49,277 bases of DNA from Lachnospiraceae bacterium (GTDB taxonomy: Bacteria; Bacillota; Clostridia; Lachnospirales; Lachnospiraceae): positions 1 to 49,277 of the forward strand of contig VSND01000028.1 of the NCBI GenBank assembly GCA_009774145.1, in the 5' to 3' direction. Shown here piece after piece: positions 8,046-15,982 of this stretch. The notes beneath the pieces were generated by a model that was not told the DNA's origin, did not search any database, and was given only the letters and a program-made list of their open reading frames with translations. How positions within the stretch are numbered: the stretch's first letter is position 1; each line of letters begins with the position of its first letter. A program made the translations under genes and the position numbers.

Positions 8046-9548
8046 TTATTCATTTGCCGCCGCTCTTTTTGCCTTATGCTCCACATAGGCCTCATAATCC
8101 TCCGTGATCAGGAAGTAGCCTTCCGGATCCATCCGGTATTCGATCTGCGGGATTGCCAGCAGCACAACCACCACAGCGGCAACTCCGATATATCCTGCAT
8201 AATGCATCAGCACCGTAAAGATCGGCCATACCGTATCCCAGTCGAACATGCCGAGATATCCGCCGTATTCTGCCAGCCCTACCCATCCTGCGATGAAGGC
8301 TGCGCCGAACACCTGCACAAGGCCTGCGATGAACGGAATGATCAGGCACGCCTTCAGGCCGCCTTTTTCGTTGGCTACCAGACCCATGGTTGCGTTGTCA
8401 AAGAACACCGGAACGAAACCGCAGATGATAATGGTCGGAGAACCGATCACAATCAGCACAAGGATCGCAATAATCTGTCCCACAAGACCCGCCAGAAAAC
8501 CGAAGGTCACTGCATTGGAATCCCCGAAACCAAAACAGACTGCACAGTCGACGCCCGGGATGGATGCCGGAAGCAGTTTGTCCGCGATCCCCTGGAAGGA
8601 AGCGGTCAATTCGGTCACAAAGGTACGGACGCCAAGCTGCAGGATCGCCAGATAAACAGCGAAGTTCAGGGATGTATGAAAACAGAAGTATGCAAAATTC
8701 TCTGCCTCTGTGGTTGCTCCGCTCTCCACGAAAAACGGTTTTCCGATAATCGCCATAATAACTCCGAAGAACACAGTCATCAGGATAGCGGTACATACCA
8801 TGTTCTCATTGAAGATTGAGAAAAATCCCGGCATCTCCATCTCACCGACTTTCTTCACTTTCCGTTTTCCGCCCCTGTCTCCAAACAGCTTGTCGGACAG
8901 GAAATAGGAAAGGCGGATGCCGAACATCTGCTGGTGGGCAATGGCAAAGCCTGCACCCTCGCTCAGTTCCTGCATGGGCTTGATGGTCAGGTTGGCTCCT
9001 ACCGCCCAGTAAGCGCCCAGAATCACGGCCATAACGATCATCAGCGCCACATTGTTGGACAGAAGGCCAGGCAGTGCAAACATGATCAGCCAGTAAGCAG
9101 TGGCTGCCTGCTGCACCTGTACATGACCTGTGGTAAACAGGGCCCGGCATTTGGTCAGTTTGTTAAAACGCACCAGCAGGATATTTACGATGAATGCGAT
9201 CAGAAGAAGCGTCATAGCCTGAGAAAAGCCTTTTCCAAAAACCTCTTCCACACCTGCGGTCACTGCGTTCTGTCCGTAATACGGGTCAATCACGCACGCT
9301 GTCAGATTAAAACGGTCCTTCAGTCCTGCCAGAATCGGACGGAACGTCGTCGTCAGTCCAGAGGAACCCGCGTTCAGGATCAGCATACCAATGATCGCCT
9401 TCAGCGTTCCAGCCAGCGTATCATACCATTTCTTCCCCATCAGGCAGTAACCCAGCAGCGTCAGGAAACCAACCATATAGGGCGCCTTTTGCAGGACATA
9501 GGTCGCAAAGAAGGTCCAGACTGCATTTAATATATCGAATACTACCAT
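8046..9548 (-). CDS. ulaA: PTS ascorbate transporter subunit IIC (SgaT/UlaA family)
   Basis: A 500-residue protein with about 11 membrane segments, the length and character of UlaA/SgaT permeases. Motifs visible include the N-terminal VLQKAPYMVGFLTLLGYCLM, FGIRLSYFLSDKLFGDRGGK in the middle and IPGVDCAVCFGFGDSNAVTF. In E. coli UlaA brings in L-ascorbate and phosphorylates it with UlaB and UlaC. Here A, B and C are separate genes in the order IIA-IIC-IIB. AAAAAGGAG precedes the start. The exact substrate cannot be proven from sequence; ascorbate is supported by the UlaG and UlaE neighbours. Confidence 0.88.
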   Translation of the reverse strand: MVVFDILNAVWTFFATYVLQKAPYMVGFLTLLGYCLMGKKWYDTLAGTLKAIIGMLILNAGSSGLTTTFRPILAGLKDRFNLTACVIDPYYGQNAVTAGVEEVFGKGFSQAMTLLLIAFIVNILLVRFNKLTKCRALFTTGHVQVQQAATAYWLIMFALPGLLSNNVALMIVMAVILGAYWAVGANLTIKPMQELSEGAGFAIAHQQMFGIRLSYFLSDKLFGDRGGKRKVKKVGEMEMPGFFSIFNENMVCTAILMTVFFGVIMAIIGKPFFVESGATTEAENFAYFCFHTSLNFAVYLAILQLGVRTFVTELTASFQGIADKLLPASIPGVDCAVCFGFGDSNAVTFGFLAGLVGQIIAILVLIVIGSPTIIICGFVPVFFDNATMGLVANEKGGLKACLIIPFIAGLVQVFGAAFIAGWVGLAEYGGYLGMFDWDTVWPIFTVLMHYAGYIGVAAVVVVLLAIPQIEYRMDPEGYFLITEDYEAYVEHKAKRAAANE

Positions 9549-9570
9549 ATTTTTTCTCCTTTTTCAGCCA

Positions 9571-9620
9571 TAAACGGCGCCGGCTTTCGCCCCCGGAATT
9601 TCCGTTCCCTGTGCCGTTTA
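9571..9620 (-). repeat. Long inverted repeat in the IIC leader, similar to 39876-39927
   Basis: TAAACGGC (9571-9578) and GCCGTTTA (9613-9620) are perfect complements enclosing GC-rich secondary hairpins. On the minus strand TATGAT directly precedes the repeat. The same arrangement and flanking letters (TATGATAAACGGCAC) occur upstream of the aldose epimerase gene. It lies in the 120-base gap between the IIA and IIC genes and would fold in the mRNA just ahead of the IIC ribosome binding site. Confidence 0.6.
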
Positions 9621-9669
9621 TCATACTTCTCCGGCATTTTTACAACTGCCGAATGTATACCATGGTTTC

Positions 9670-10155
9670 TTAAAATTCATCTTCGCAAGGATATTTCTTC
9701 TCTGCTTCCAGAATGTCTTCGGGTGTCCTGGCTGCCGCCAGTGCGTCCAGCAGTGCGTCATTCATAAAAATCTCTGAAAGCTGCTGAATATTGCTCATAT
9801 GCTCGTCCGGATTGGTGGACGAAAGTGTAAAAAAGAGATTGGCTTCTTTTTTCTCTCCGTCTTCATCCTCTCCGAAATCGATCATCTTCTCACATACCAT
9901 GAAGCCGATGCCGGTCTTATGGGCTCCGGTGGCATTTTCCTGGGTATGAGGCATGGCAACATGGTGTTCAAACACCACATAAGGTCCGTATTTCTCCACA
10001 CATGCCACGATCTGTTTATAGTAATCGGCATCTACGCTGCCGTCCGCCACCAGCGGTTCTGCGCTCAGCCGAATGGCTTCCTGCCAGGTGACGCCTTCAC
10101 CGTCGATAAAACGATAATGCTTCTTTTCCACAATCGTCTGTAATACAGTAGACAT
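9670..10155 (-). CDS. ulaC: PTS EIIA type-2 component, ascorbate-type
   Basis: A 161-residue EIIA of the fructose/mannitol/ascorbate class. The phosphorylated His lies in the EHHVAMPHTQ segment, and FFTLSSTNPDEHMSNIQQLS is the usual downstream signature. It accepts phosphate from HPr and hands it to the IIB Cys. A GGGGGAGAACTT site precedes the ATG. It lies 20 bases after the lactonase gene, so the two are co-transcribed. Confidence 0.87.
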   Translation of the reverse strand: MSTVLQTIVEKKHYRFIDGEGVTWQEAIRLSAEPLVADGSVDADYYKQIVACVEKYGPYVVFEHHVAMPHTQENATGAHKTGIGFMVCEKMIDFGEDEDGEKKEANLFFTLSSTNPDEHMSNIQQLSEIFMNDALLDALAAARTPEDILEAEKKYPCEDEF

Positions 10156-10175
10156 AAGTTCTCCCCCTTTCTTTC

Positions 10176-11279
10176 TTACAGGCAGGACCGGTACGGGATA
10201 TTCTGCGGATGCTCAAAGCAGTCTTCAAAGCCTCTGCGGTGATGATAATAGATTTTATCCTTATCCTGCGGATACACATATTTGCCGCCCACCTGCCAGA
10301 AGAACGGATGGAACCTGTATTCGTTGCGGTCCTTCTTGAAATCATACAGAAGTTTGATCTCCTCACAGTCTGCCTGGAAGTTGGTCCATACATCCCAGTG
10401 AATGGGAACAACCACCTTGCACTGCAGGTTCTCCGCCATACGCAGTACATCTATGGAAGTCATCTTATCCTGCATGCCGATGGGATTCTCCCCAAAGGAA
10501 CCAAATGCCACATCGATGTCGTGATCCTTGCCGTGTTTTGCAAAATAGATCGAGAAATGGGAGTCACCCGAATGGTAAATGTTTCCGCCCGGCGTCTTCA
10601 CCAGATAGTTGACTGCCTTCTCATCCATATCCGTCGGGCATACACCGGTCAGTTCCTCCCGGTCCGGTCCGGTCTTGTCAGTGGTCACGATGCAGGTCCG
10701 GTCAAAGCTGTCCAGACATACGATCTCAATATCCTTGATCCTGATCGTATCGCCGGGCTTCACCGTCATGCAGCGGTCCTTTGGCACCCCCCATTTCACC
10801 CAGGTCTCTACCGATTTCTTCGGCCCGATGAACGGCACCGGAATCTCCTTCCCGTTCTCATCCGTCGTGGTCATATTGCTCTGAAGCACGTGAGCCGCCC
10901 ACTCTGCGGACATGTGATCCTGGTGATAATGAGTTGCCAGCACCGCATCGACCCGCTTAAATGCGAAGGGATCGATCACAAACGGAACATTGCGCAGGTT
11001 GGGCTGCATGGCACGGCCGCCGCACATATTCGCCATTTGATGTCCCGGCTTCATCCTGCCGTCGCCGTGAGTACGCTTTCCGTTGCCGCACCACAGGTCG
11101 ATGGTAATATTGGCCCCTCCCGGAGTCTTGAACCATATGCCGGTGCATCCCAGCCACCACATGGCCACATTGCCCGGTTCAACCACCTCGTTTTCAATGT
11201 CCTCCACCAGCCAGGTGCCCCATTCAGGAAATGTGCTCATGATCCAGCTTTCGCGGGTCATTTCAGAAACCTTACTCAT
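10176..11279 (-). CDS. ulaG: UlaG-like L-ascorbate-6-phosphate lactonase (metallo-beta-lactamase fold)
   Basis: A 367-residue protein (E. coli UlaG has about 354). The metal site THYHQDHMS is the HxHxDH box, with further ligands around GDSHFS and PIHWDVW. UlaG opens the lactone ring of L-ascorbate-6-phosphate to 3-keto-L-gulonate-6-phosphate. The N-terminal part IMSTFPEWGTWLVEDIE also matches the UlaG style. AAAGGAGGAGCAATAAC precedes the ATG. It is the first gene of the minus-strand unit, opposite the UlaE gene. Confidence 0.88.
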   Translation of the reverse strand: MSKVSEMTRESWIMSTFPEWGTWLVEDIENEVVEPGNVAMWWLGCTGIWFKTPGGANITIDLWCGNGKRTHGDGRMKPGHQMANMCGGRAMQPNLRNVPFVIDPFAFKRVDAVLATHYHQDHMSAEWAAHVLQSNMTTTDENGKEIPVPFIGPKKSVETWVKWGVPKDRCMTVKPGDTIRIKDIEIVCLDSFDRTCIVTTDKTGPDREELTGVCPTDMDEKAVNYLVKTPGGNIYHSGDSHFSIYFAKHGKDHDIDVAFGSFGENPIGMQDKMTSIDVLRMAENLQCKVVVPIHWDVWTNFQADCEEIKLLYDFKKDRNEYRFHPFFWQVGGKYVYPQDKDKIYYHHRRGFEDCFEHPQNIPYRSCL

Positions 11280-11325
11280 GTTATTGCTCCTCCTTTTGCA
11301 TTTCTTGTTTCTTTATTCTGTCCTG

Positions 11326-11354
11326 AATATAACGTAAATACTCTCAAAATGCAA
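11326..11354 (-). promoter_or_regulatory. Promoter of the minus-strand ula operon
   Basis: On the minus strand TTGCAT, 17 bases and TATATT form a good promoter about 45 bases ahead of the lactonase start. The operator-like repeat at 11362-11380 sits directly upstream of the -35. Confidence 0.7.
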
Positions 11355-11361
11355 TAGTGTA

Positions 11362-11380
11362 TTTGTTTGTTTTTATGATC
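11362..11380. promoter_or_regulatory. Operator candidate, copy 1 of a 19-base repeat
   Basis: TTTGTTTGTTTTTATGATC here recurs at 11691-11709 with a single mismatch (TATGTTC). A shorter relative, TTTTATGTTCATTT, lies at about 11507-11520. DeoR-family repressors commonly bind spaced direct repeats around divergent promoters; the DeoR gene of this locus is the natural candidate. Confidence 0.55.
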
Positions 11381-11599
11381 GTTTTTCCTCCTTTATCCTT
11401 TATTACATTTGTTTTTGTCTATTTTTACCAGTTTTTATTTTTTTATAAAATGTTTTATTTTCAATGTTTTTTCAAGTTTCTCACCGTTTCTTTTTCTGTT
11501 TTTTTATTTTATGTTCATTTTTATATGCAAAATGACGAATTTATATTTTTACGTTTTTCACAAAGTTTATAAATTACCATATAATTGTTTATTTTGCTC

Positions 11600-11628
11600 T
11601 TGAAAATCCACTTTATACCAATTATAAT
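11600..11628 (+). promoter_or_regulatory. Promoter of the plus-strand ulaE unit
   Basis: TTGAAA (11600-11605), exactly 17 bases, then TATAAT (11623-11628). Transcription would start near 11635, giving a 175-base leader that contains operator copy 2. The AT-rich stretch 11381-11599 holds no gene I can support. Confidence 0.75.
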
Positions 11629-11690
11629 CACATACATAAATCTTATATGTTCTGTTTCACGTTTATTTCGATCCGCTTTGTATTTGTCTT

Positions 11691-11713
11691 TTTGTTTGTT
11701 TTTATGTTCATTT
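11691..11713. promoter_or_regulatory. Operator candidate, copy 2 of the 19-base repeat
   Basis: TTTGTTTGTTTTTATGTTC, one mismatch from 11362-11380, followed by ATTT as in the short relative near 11507. It lies downstream of the ulaE promoter, where binding would act as a roadblock; with copy 1 it could loop the intergenic DNA. Confidence 0.5.
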
Positions 11714-11809
11714 CCATCACAAGAAAGAACAGCAAAAATTACAGAAAGGATCCGCATACTGCAAGGACACGATTCGGGACATACTGATAAAAGAAAGGAA
11801 GGTTGGAAA

Positions 11810-12676
11810 ATGAAAGCATACGCAATCGGCTTATATGAAAAAGCCATGCCAAAAAACATGAGCTGGAAAGAAAAACTCACATGCGCCAGAGAATGCGGCT
11901 ATGATTTTGTCGAGATCAGCATTGATGAGACCGACGAGAAGCTTGCCCGCCTGGAATGGACTACAGAGGAACGTCTGGAGCTTGTAAAGGCCATGAAGGA
12001 TACCAGAGTTCCCATCCGCAGCATGTGTCTGTCCGGACACCGCAAATACCCTTTCGGCGCCTCAGATCCGGAAGTTCGCCGCCGCGGTATGGACATCATG
12101 GAAAAAGCCATCCTGCTGGCGGACGACCTGGGTATCCGGATCATCCAGCTCGCCGGCTATGATGTCTATTATGAGAAGGGAACCGCCGACAGCGAGCGTC
12201 TCTTCTGCGAAAATCTGAAAAAAGCAACCATGATGGCGGCTGCCGGAGGGATCGTCCTGGGATTTGAGACGATGGAAACAGAATTTATGAACACCACAGA
12301 GAAGGCCATGAAATATGTGAACCTTATTGACAATCCCTATCTTGGCGTATATCCTGATTCCGGCAACCTGACCAATGCCGCTGTCGCCTATCACACCAGT
12401 GTGCTGGACGATCTGGAGACCGGACGCGACCACATCTTCGCACTCCATCTGAAGGAGACCGTTCCCGGAAAATTCCGGGAAATCCCATTTCTGACCGGCC
12501 ATGTGGATTTTGACTCTATTATTGCCAAGGCATGGGAGCTTGGCATCCGGCGCTACGTTACAGAAATGTGGGATGTCGGGAACGAAAACTGGAAAGACGA
12601 TATCCGTTTCGCATGCAGAAGCATGAGCAATATACTGGACAGACAACACCGATACCACCAGGAGGTTTCATCATGA
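11810..12676 (+). CDS. ulaE: UlaE-like L-ribulose-5-phosphate 3-epimerase
   Basis: A 288-residue TIM-barrel sugar epimerase (E. coli UlaE has 284). Conserved-looking parts include YDFVEISIDET near the N-terminus, SMCLSGHRKYPFGA, FETMETEFMNTTEKAM with a metal-binding Glu, YPDSGNLTN, LHLKET and a C-terminal GHVDF. It converts L-xylulose-5-phosphate to L-ribulose-5-phosphate in ascorbate breakdown. ATG 11810 is chosen because AGGAAGG lies 6 bases upstream and homologues start there; upstream in-frame codons are AT-rich and lack a ribosome site. It overlaps the next gene as ATGA. Confidence 0.9.
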   Translation: MKAYAIGLYEKAMPKNMSWKEKLTCARECGYDFVEISIDETDEKLARLEWTTEERLELVKAMKDTRVPIRSMCLSGHRKYPFGASDPEVRRRGMDIMEKAILLADDLGIRIIQLAGYDVYYEKGTADSERLFCENLKKATMMAAAGGIVLGFETMETEFMNTTEKAMKYVNLIDNPYLGVYPDSGNLTNAAVAYHTSVLDDLETGRDHIFALHLKETVPGKFREIPFLTGHVDFDSIIAKAWELGIRRYVTEMWDVGNENWKDDIRFACRSMSNILDRQHRYHQEVSS

Positions 12677-13737
12677 AAGTTGAAAAAAAGATCATTTCCA
12701 ATTTAAACAAATGCTATTCCATAGCCGAACTTACGTATCAGGGGGAACACTGCTTTCTTGTCGCTGCCGAAAAGCAGGATCCCTGTTACCTTTTTTCCGA
12801 GGACGGCACACAGCTGGATACTGTCTGGACCGAGCCCGGCGGAGTCATGACCATGGCACAGGTTCCCGGCACGAACGGCCAGTTCCTTGCCACACACCGG
12901 TTTTATTCGCCCAACGATTCCGCAGAGGCGAAAATCGTAATCGCAACACCAAAGGAAAAGGGAAACTGGGAGATCCGTACCCTCTGCCGCGTCCCCTTTG
13001 TTCACCGATTCGGCATCCTGAACCGCGCAGGGCGCAGCTATCTGATCGTATGCTGCCTGAAGACCGGCCATGAGTACAGGGAAGACTGGCGTTTTAAGGG
13101 CGCATGCTTCGGCGCCGAGCTGCCTTTTGACCTGTCTTCCTTCAGCGACGAGCATCCCTTAAAGCTGACGCTGATCAAGGGCGGCATGCTGAAAAATCAC
13201 GGCTGTTCCCTCACTCGGCACGGCGGCCATGACGCCGCGCTGATCGGATGCGAGGAAGGCACCTTCCTGTTCGACCCGCCTGCAGTCCCGGGGGCGGACT
13301 GGGAAATTACGCAGATCAGCAGCGTCCCCTCCAGCGATTCCATTCTGATGGACTTTGACGGAGACGGCAAACCGGAGCTTGGCTGCATCAGCCCCTTCCA
13401 CGGCTCCTCGCTGACAATTTATCATCTGGATGCCCACGGCAACTATGTGCCTCAGTGGAAATACAGCCGCCCGGAATCCGAGACCGGGATGATCCATGCC
13501 ACCTGGACATGCGAGATGCTTGGAAAACCCACCTGGATCGTAGGCTGGAGAAAAGGCACAAAAGACACCATCGCCATCACATGGGACGAAGAGGCAGGAA
13601 CCTACCGGACAGAATACATCGACCAGGATACCGGCTGTGCCAATGCACTGCACTTTGTAAATAAAGAAGGCAAAGACGTCATCGTGGCGACCAACCGTGA
13701 GATTGACGAAGTCGCGCTTTATACCATCACAGAATAA
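12673..13737 (+). CDS. Cytosolic FG-GAP/VCBS-like beta-propeller protein coupled to ulaE
   Basis: A 354-residue protein with no signal peptide or membrane segment. It is built of short beta-rich repeats and contains MDFDGDGKPELGC (near residue 233), a calcium-binding FG-GAP/VCBS motif, plus several related but degenerate blades. The start overlaps the ulaE stop (ATGA) and GGAGG lies 9 bases upstream, so translation is coupled. FG-GAP repeats usually occur in secreted or surface proteins, so a cytosolic copy in a sugar-acid operon is odd. It could act on a lactone or sugar-acid phosphate, but no catalytic residues are evident. I do not recognise a named family. Confidence 0.8.
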   Translation: MKVEKKIISNLNKCYSIAELTYQGEHCFLVAAEKQDPCYLFSEDGTQLDTVWTEPGGVMTMAQVPGTNGQFLATHRFYSPNDSAEAKIVIATPKEKGNWEIRTLCRVPFVHRFGILNRAGRSYLIVCCLKTGHEYREDWRFKGACFGAELPFDLSSFSDEHPLKLTLIKGGMLKNHGCSLTRHGGHDAALIGCEEGTFLFDPPAVPGADWEITQISSVPSSDSILMDFDGDGKPELGCISPFHGSSLTIYHLDAHGNYVPQWKYSRPESETGMIHATWTCEMLGKPTWIVGWRKGTKDTIAITWDEEAGTYRTEYIDQDTGCANALHFVNKEGKDVIVATNREIDEVALYTITE

Positions 13738-13749
13738 AAATCCGAAGAC

Positions 13750-13798
13750 AAAAAGGGACTGCCGCATCCTCATGCGTCAGTCCCTTTTGCCCTTTTTC
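13750..13798. terminator. Bidirectional terminator between convergent genes
   Basis: AAAAGGGACTG pairs with CAGTCCCTTTT, with an inner CGCAT/ATGCG stem. T-rich tracts follow on the plus strand (TTTTGCCCTTTTT) and on the minus strand (TTTTTGTC). It ends the ulaE unit and the wall hydrolase gene. Confidence 0.85.
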
Positions 13799-13812
13799 TG
13801 TGCTTAATACCT

Positions 13813-15384
13813 TTATTCTCTCATCCCTTCGTCTGCGCCCGCTTCTTCCGAAGAGTCCCCGCCATCAGGAGCATCTGAATCATCCGGTGATGCAGGGCTT
13901 TCTGAGATATCCGGCTCTTCCTCGTCATCCGGACTATCCGGTCCGCGCGTATCCTCCCCGTCATCCGGTTCCTGATCCTCCGGTTCTTCTGTATCATCCG
14001 GCTCCCCGTCATCCTCCGGTTCTTCCGCATCATCCGGCTCCTCGTCATCCGGCTCTTCTTCCTCCGGCTTTTGAGACGGCTTCTGTCCAGTGGTATAGCT
14101 TGTCCAGTAATAATAGAAGATATGATCTTTAATAATCCAGTAAGGCACTCCTCCGCTTTTCAGATTCTCAATCAGCGACGGTACCGGCGCCCAGGTACGG
14201 AAAAACAGGGAATCACCCACATTGCTCGTTCCGTTTATGACGGCCTTTGCCGCATTCCAGCAGGATTCCGTCACGATATTTGGAATATCCGGATCCTGTT
14301 CTGCTTTCAGCACCAGATCAAAACGGCCGGAACCCGCAGGCTCAAACTGTTTCGACTGCCGAAGCACCGCCTCCAGAGAATTGGGGTACAGGGAACTCCT
14401 CACACGGTTCATAATCACATAGCCGACGGCCGTCTGTCCTTCCCAGCCCTGATTCCCCGCTTCGCAGTAGATCATCGTCGCCAGAAGCATCAGTTCATAA
14501 TCACTCAGTCCTACTGCATGGTGAGAGATCTGGGAGTCTCCGGCCGTGATGGAACCGCCGCCCATGGATGCAGCCGCCTGCTGGGCAGCCGCAATACGCG
14601 CCTGACGCTCTTCTTCTTCCGCTTTCTTAATCAACTGATTGAGGATCTTTGTCTTTTCCGCGATCAGTTCCTCCATGCTGCTGACCTCTCCGGACACCTG
14701 ATCCAGAAGCTCGTCAAACTGGCTGATCTTTGATCCGGCCGCATTCTGCTGGCTCGCCACCTGCTGCTTCTTCTTCTCTGTCTCCTCTTTCATAAGCGCC
14801 AGCGCTTCCTGCTCTCCCAGAAGCTCTTCTTTCTGCTGTTCCAGATCCGCCTTTGCTTCTTTATAGTCCGCAAGCATCTCCCGGTCATATCGGTTGATCG
14901 TGATGGCGTATTCTGCCTGGTTCAGTGCATCTGCCAGATCCCCGGTCAGAGCCGACGCCATATAATTCAGCACATTTCCCTGTCCATTCTCGTACATATA
15001 CTGAATCCGTTTCTTCATATCCTCATACTGCCTGCTCACAACCTCTTCTGCAGCCTGTACCTCTTCTTCCTTGATCTGGACTGCCGCTTCCTTTTCGGCA
15101 ATCTCTTTTTCCAACACACGGATCTGCTCGCTCAGACTCCCTGCCTGCTTTTCCAGCTCCTTCAGATAGCTTTCCATGGCAGATTTCTGACTGCTTATGC
15201 TTCCCTTTTCCCGTTCCGCCGCCTTTTTCTCAGCCTCCGCCTTGCTTTTCTCCTCTTTCAGCCGGTCAATCTCGCTTTGCGTCTCTCTGCTCACTGCATA
15301 AACCGTATAAGAAGAAACCGCCATGCCCAAAGCAAGCGTAAGGCACAGGAACCGAACCATCCATTTATGTATATAACCTTTCAT
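13813..15384 (-). CDS. Secreted coiled-coil cell-wall hydrolase (SleB/CwlJ type) with acidic tail
   Basis: A 523-residue exported protein. Residues 1-31 are a signal peptide ending TVYAVS. Residues 35-275 are a long coiled coil like the PcsB/CwlO N-terminal regulators. A Gly/Ala-rich linker follows, then a Hydrolase_2 domain at about 300-430 with MIYCEAGNQGWEGQTAVGYV, where the Glu is the expected catalytic residue of SleB-type lytic enzymes. The last 90 residues are Asp/Glu/Pro repeats (EEPDD). ATG 15384 is chosen because GGAGGAAGG precedes it; a start at 15420 lacks one. It probably cleaves peptidoglycan during growth or sporulation. Confidence 0.85.
   Translation of the reverse strand: MKGYIHKWMVRFLCLTLALGMAVSSYTVYAVSRETQSEIDRLKEEKSKAEAEKKAAEREKGSISSQKSAMESYLKELEKQAGSLSEQIRVLEKEIAEKEAAVQIKEEEVQAAEEVVSRQYEDMKKRIQYMYENGQGNVLNYMASALTGDLADALNQAEYAITINRYDREMLADYKEAKADLEQQKEELLGEQEALALMKEETEKKKQQVASQQNAAGSKISQFDELLDQVSGEVSSMEELIAEKTKILNQLIKKAEEEERQARIAAAQQAAASMGGGSITAGDSQISHHAVGLSDYELMLLATMIYCEAGNQGWEGQTAVGYVIMNRVRSSLYPNSLEAVLRQSKQFEPAGSGRFDLVLKAEQDPDIPNIVTESCWNAAKAVINGTSNVGDSLFFRTWAPVPSLIENLKSGGVPYWIIKDHIFYYYWTSYTTGQKPSQKPEEEEPDDEEPDDAEEPEDDGEPDDTEEPEDQEPDDGEDTRGPDSPDDEEEPDISESPASPDDSDAPDGGDSSEEAGADEGMRE
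13846..14064 (-). repeat. Tandem imperfect repeat encoding the acidic PDD tail
   Basis: The 3' end of the wall hydrolase gene is made of recurring TCATCCGG/TCTTC units (plus-strand reading) that encode EEPDD, EPED and DEEP blocks. Such tracts change length by slippage, so tail length may differ between strains. Confidence 0.7.
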
Positions 15385-15406
15385 AACCGCCTTCCTCCTC
15401 ACCGCA

Positions 15407-15904
15407 TCAGTTCCACTCATATCTGGTCAGTTTCCCGGTCAGCTGCATATGGGCAAAATTCTGCTGCCGCAGCGCTTCATACAGCACAACTGCAACCGAG
15501 TTGGAAAGATTCAGGGAACGGATCATGGGATTCATCGGAATGCGTATGGCATCCTCCTGATGCTCCCGCAGGATCTCCTCCGGTATCCCTGCGCTCTCCT
15601 TCCCAAACATGAGATAACAGTCCGGCTCAAACCGGACATCTGTATATACATTTGGCGCCTTTGTCGTTGCCATATAGATCCTGGCCTTCGGATTCTTCCA
15701 AAGGAACTCTTCATAATCCACATATACGGATACATCCAGATCCTTCCAGTAATCCATACCGGCTCTTTTAAGTTCCTTCTCTCCAAGCCGGAAGCCCAGA
15801 GGCTCAATCAGGTGCAGCCTGGTTCCGGTCGCCACGCAGGTTCTGCCGATATTTCCCGTATTGGCCGGTATCTCCGGCTCATACAGCACCACATTCAACG
15901 CCAT
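15407..15904 (-). CDS. trmL: tRNA (cytidine/uridine-34 2'-O)-methyltransferase
   Basis: A 165-residue SPOUT methyltransferase. The N-terminal LNVVLYEPEIPANTGNIGR, the middle MFGKESAGIPEEIL and the C-terminal IPMNPMIRSLNLSNSVAVVL are the three motifs of the knotted SAM-binding fold. It methylates the wobble base of some leucine tRNAs. ATG 15904 has GGAGGGCGGGAT upstream and gives the family N-terminus; 12 extra upstream codons are not needed. It lies 22 bases ahead of the wall hydrolase gene. Confidence 0.92.
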   Translation of the reverse strand: MALNVVLYEPEIPANTGNIGRTCVATGTRLHLIEPLGFRLGEKELKRAGMDYWKDLDVSVYVDYEEFLWKNPKARIYMATTKAPNVYTDVRFEPDCYLMFGKESAGIPEEILREHQEDAIRIPMNPMIRSLNLSNSVAVVLYEALRQQNFAHMQLTGKLTRYEWN

Positions 15905-15982
15905 ATCCCGCCCTCCCCTCTTCTTTTTTTCGCCGCTCATCCGCTCTCCGGCCCGGACGCCTGTCCAAGACAGCCGCTTTTG

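Noticed and set aside
10209..11357. Plus-strand open frame opposite ulaG
   Set aside because: Shadow of the lactonase gene, with many Cys, His and Pro and no family motif.
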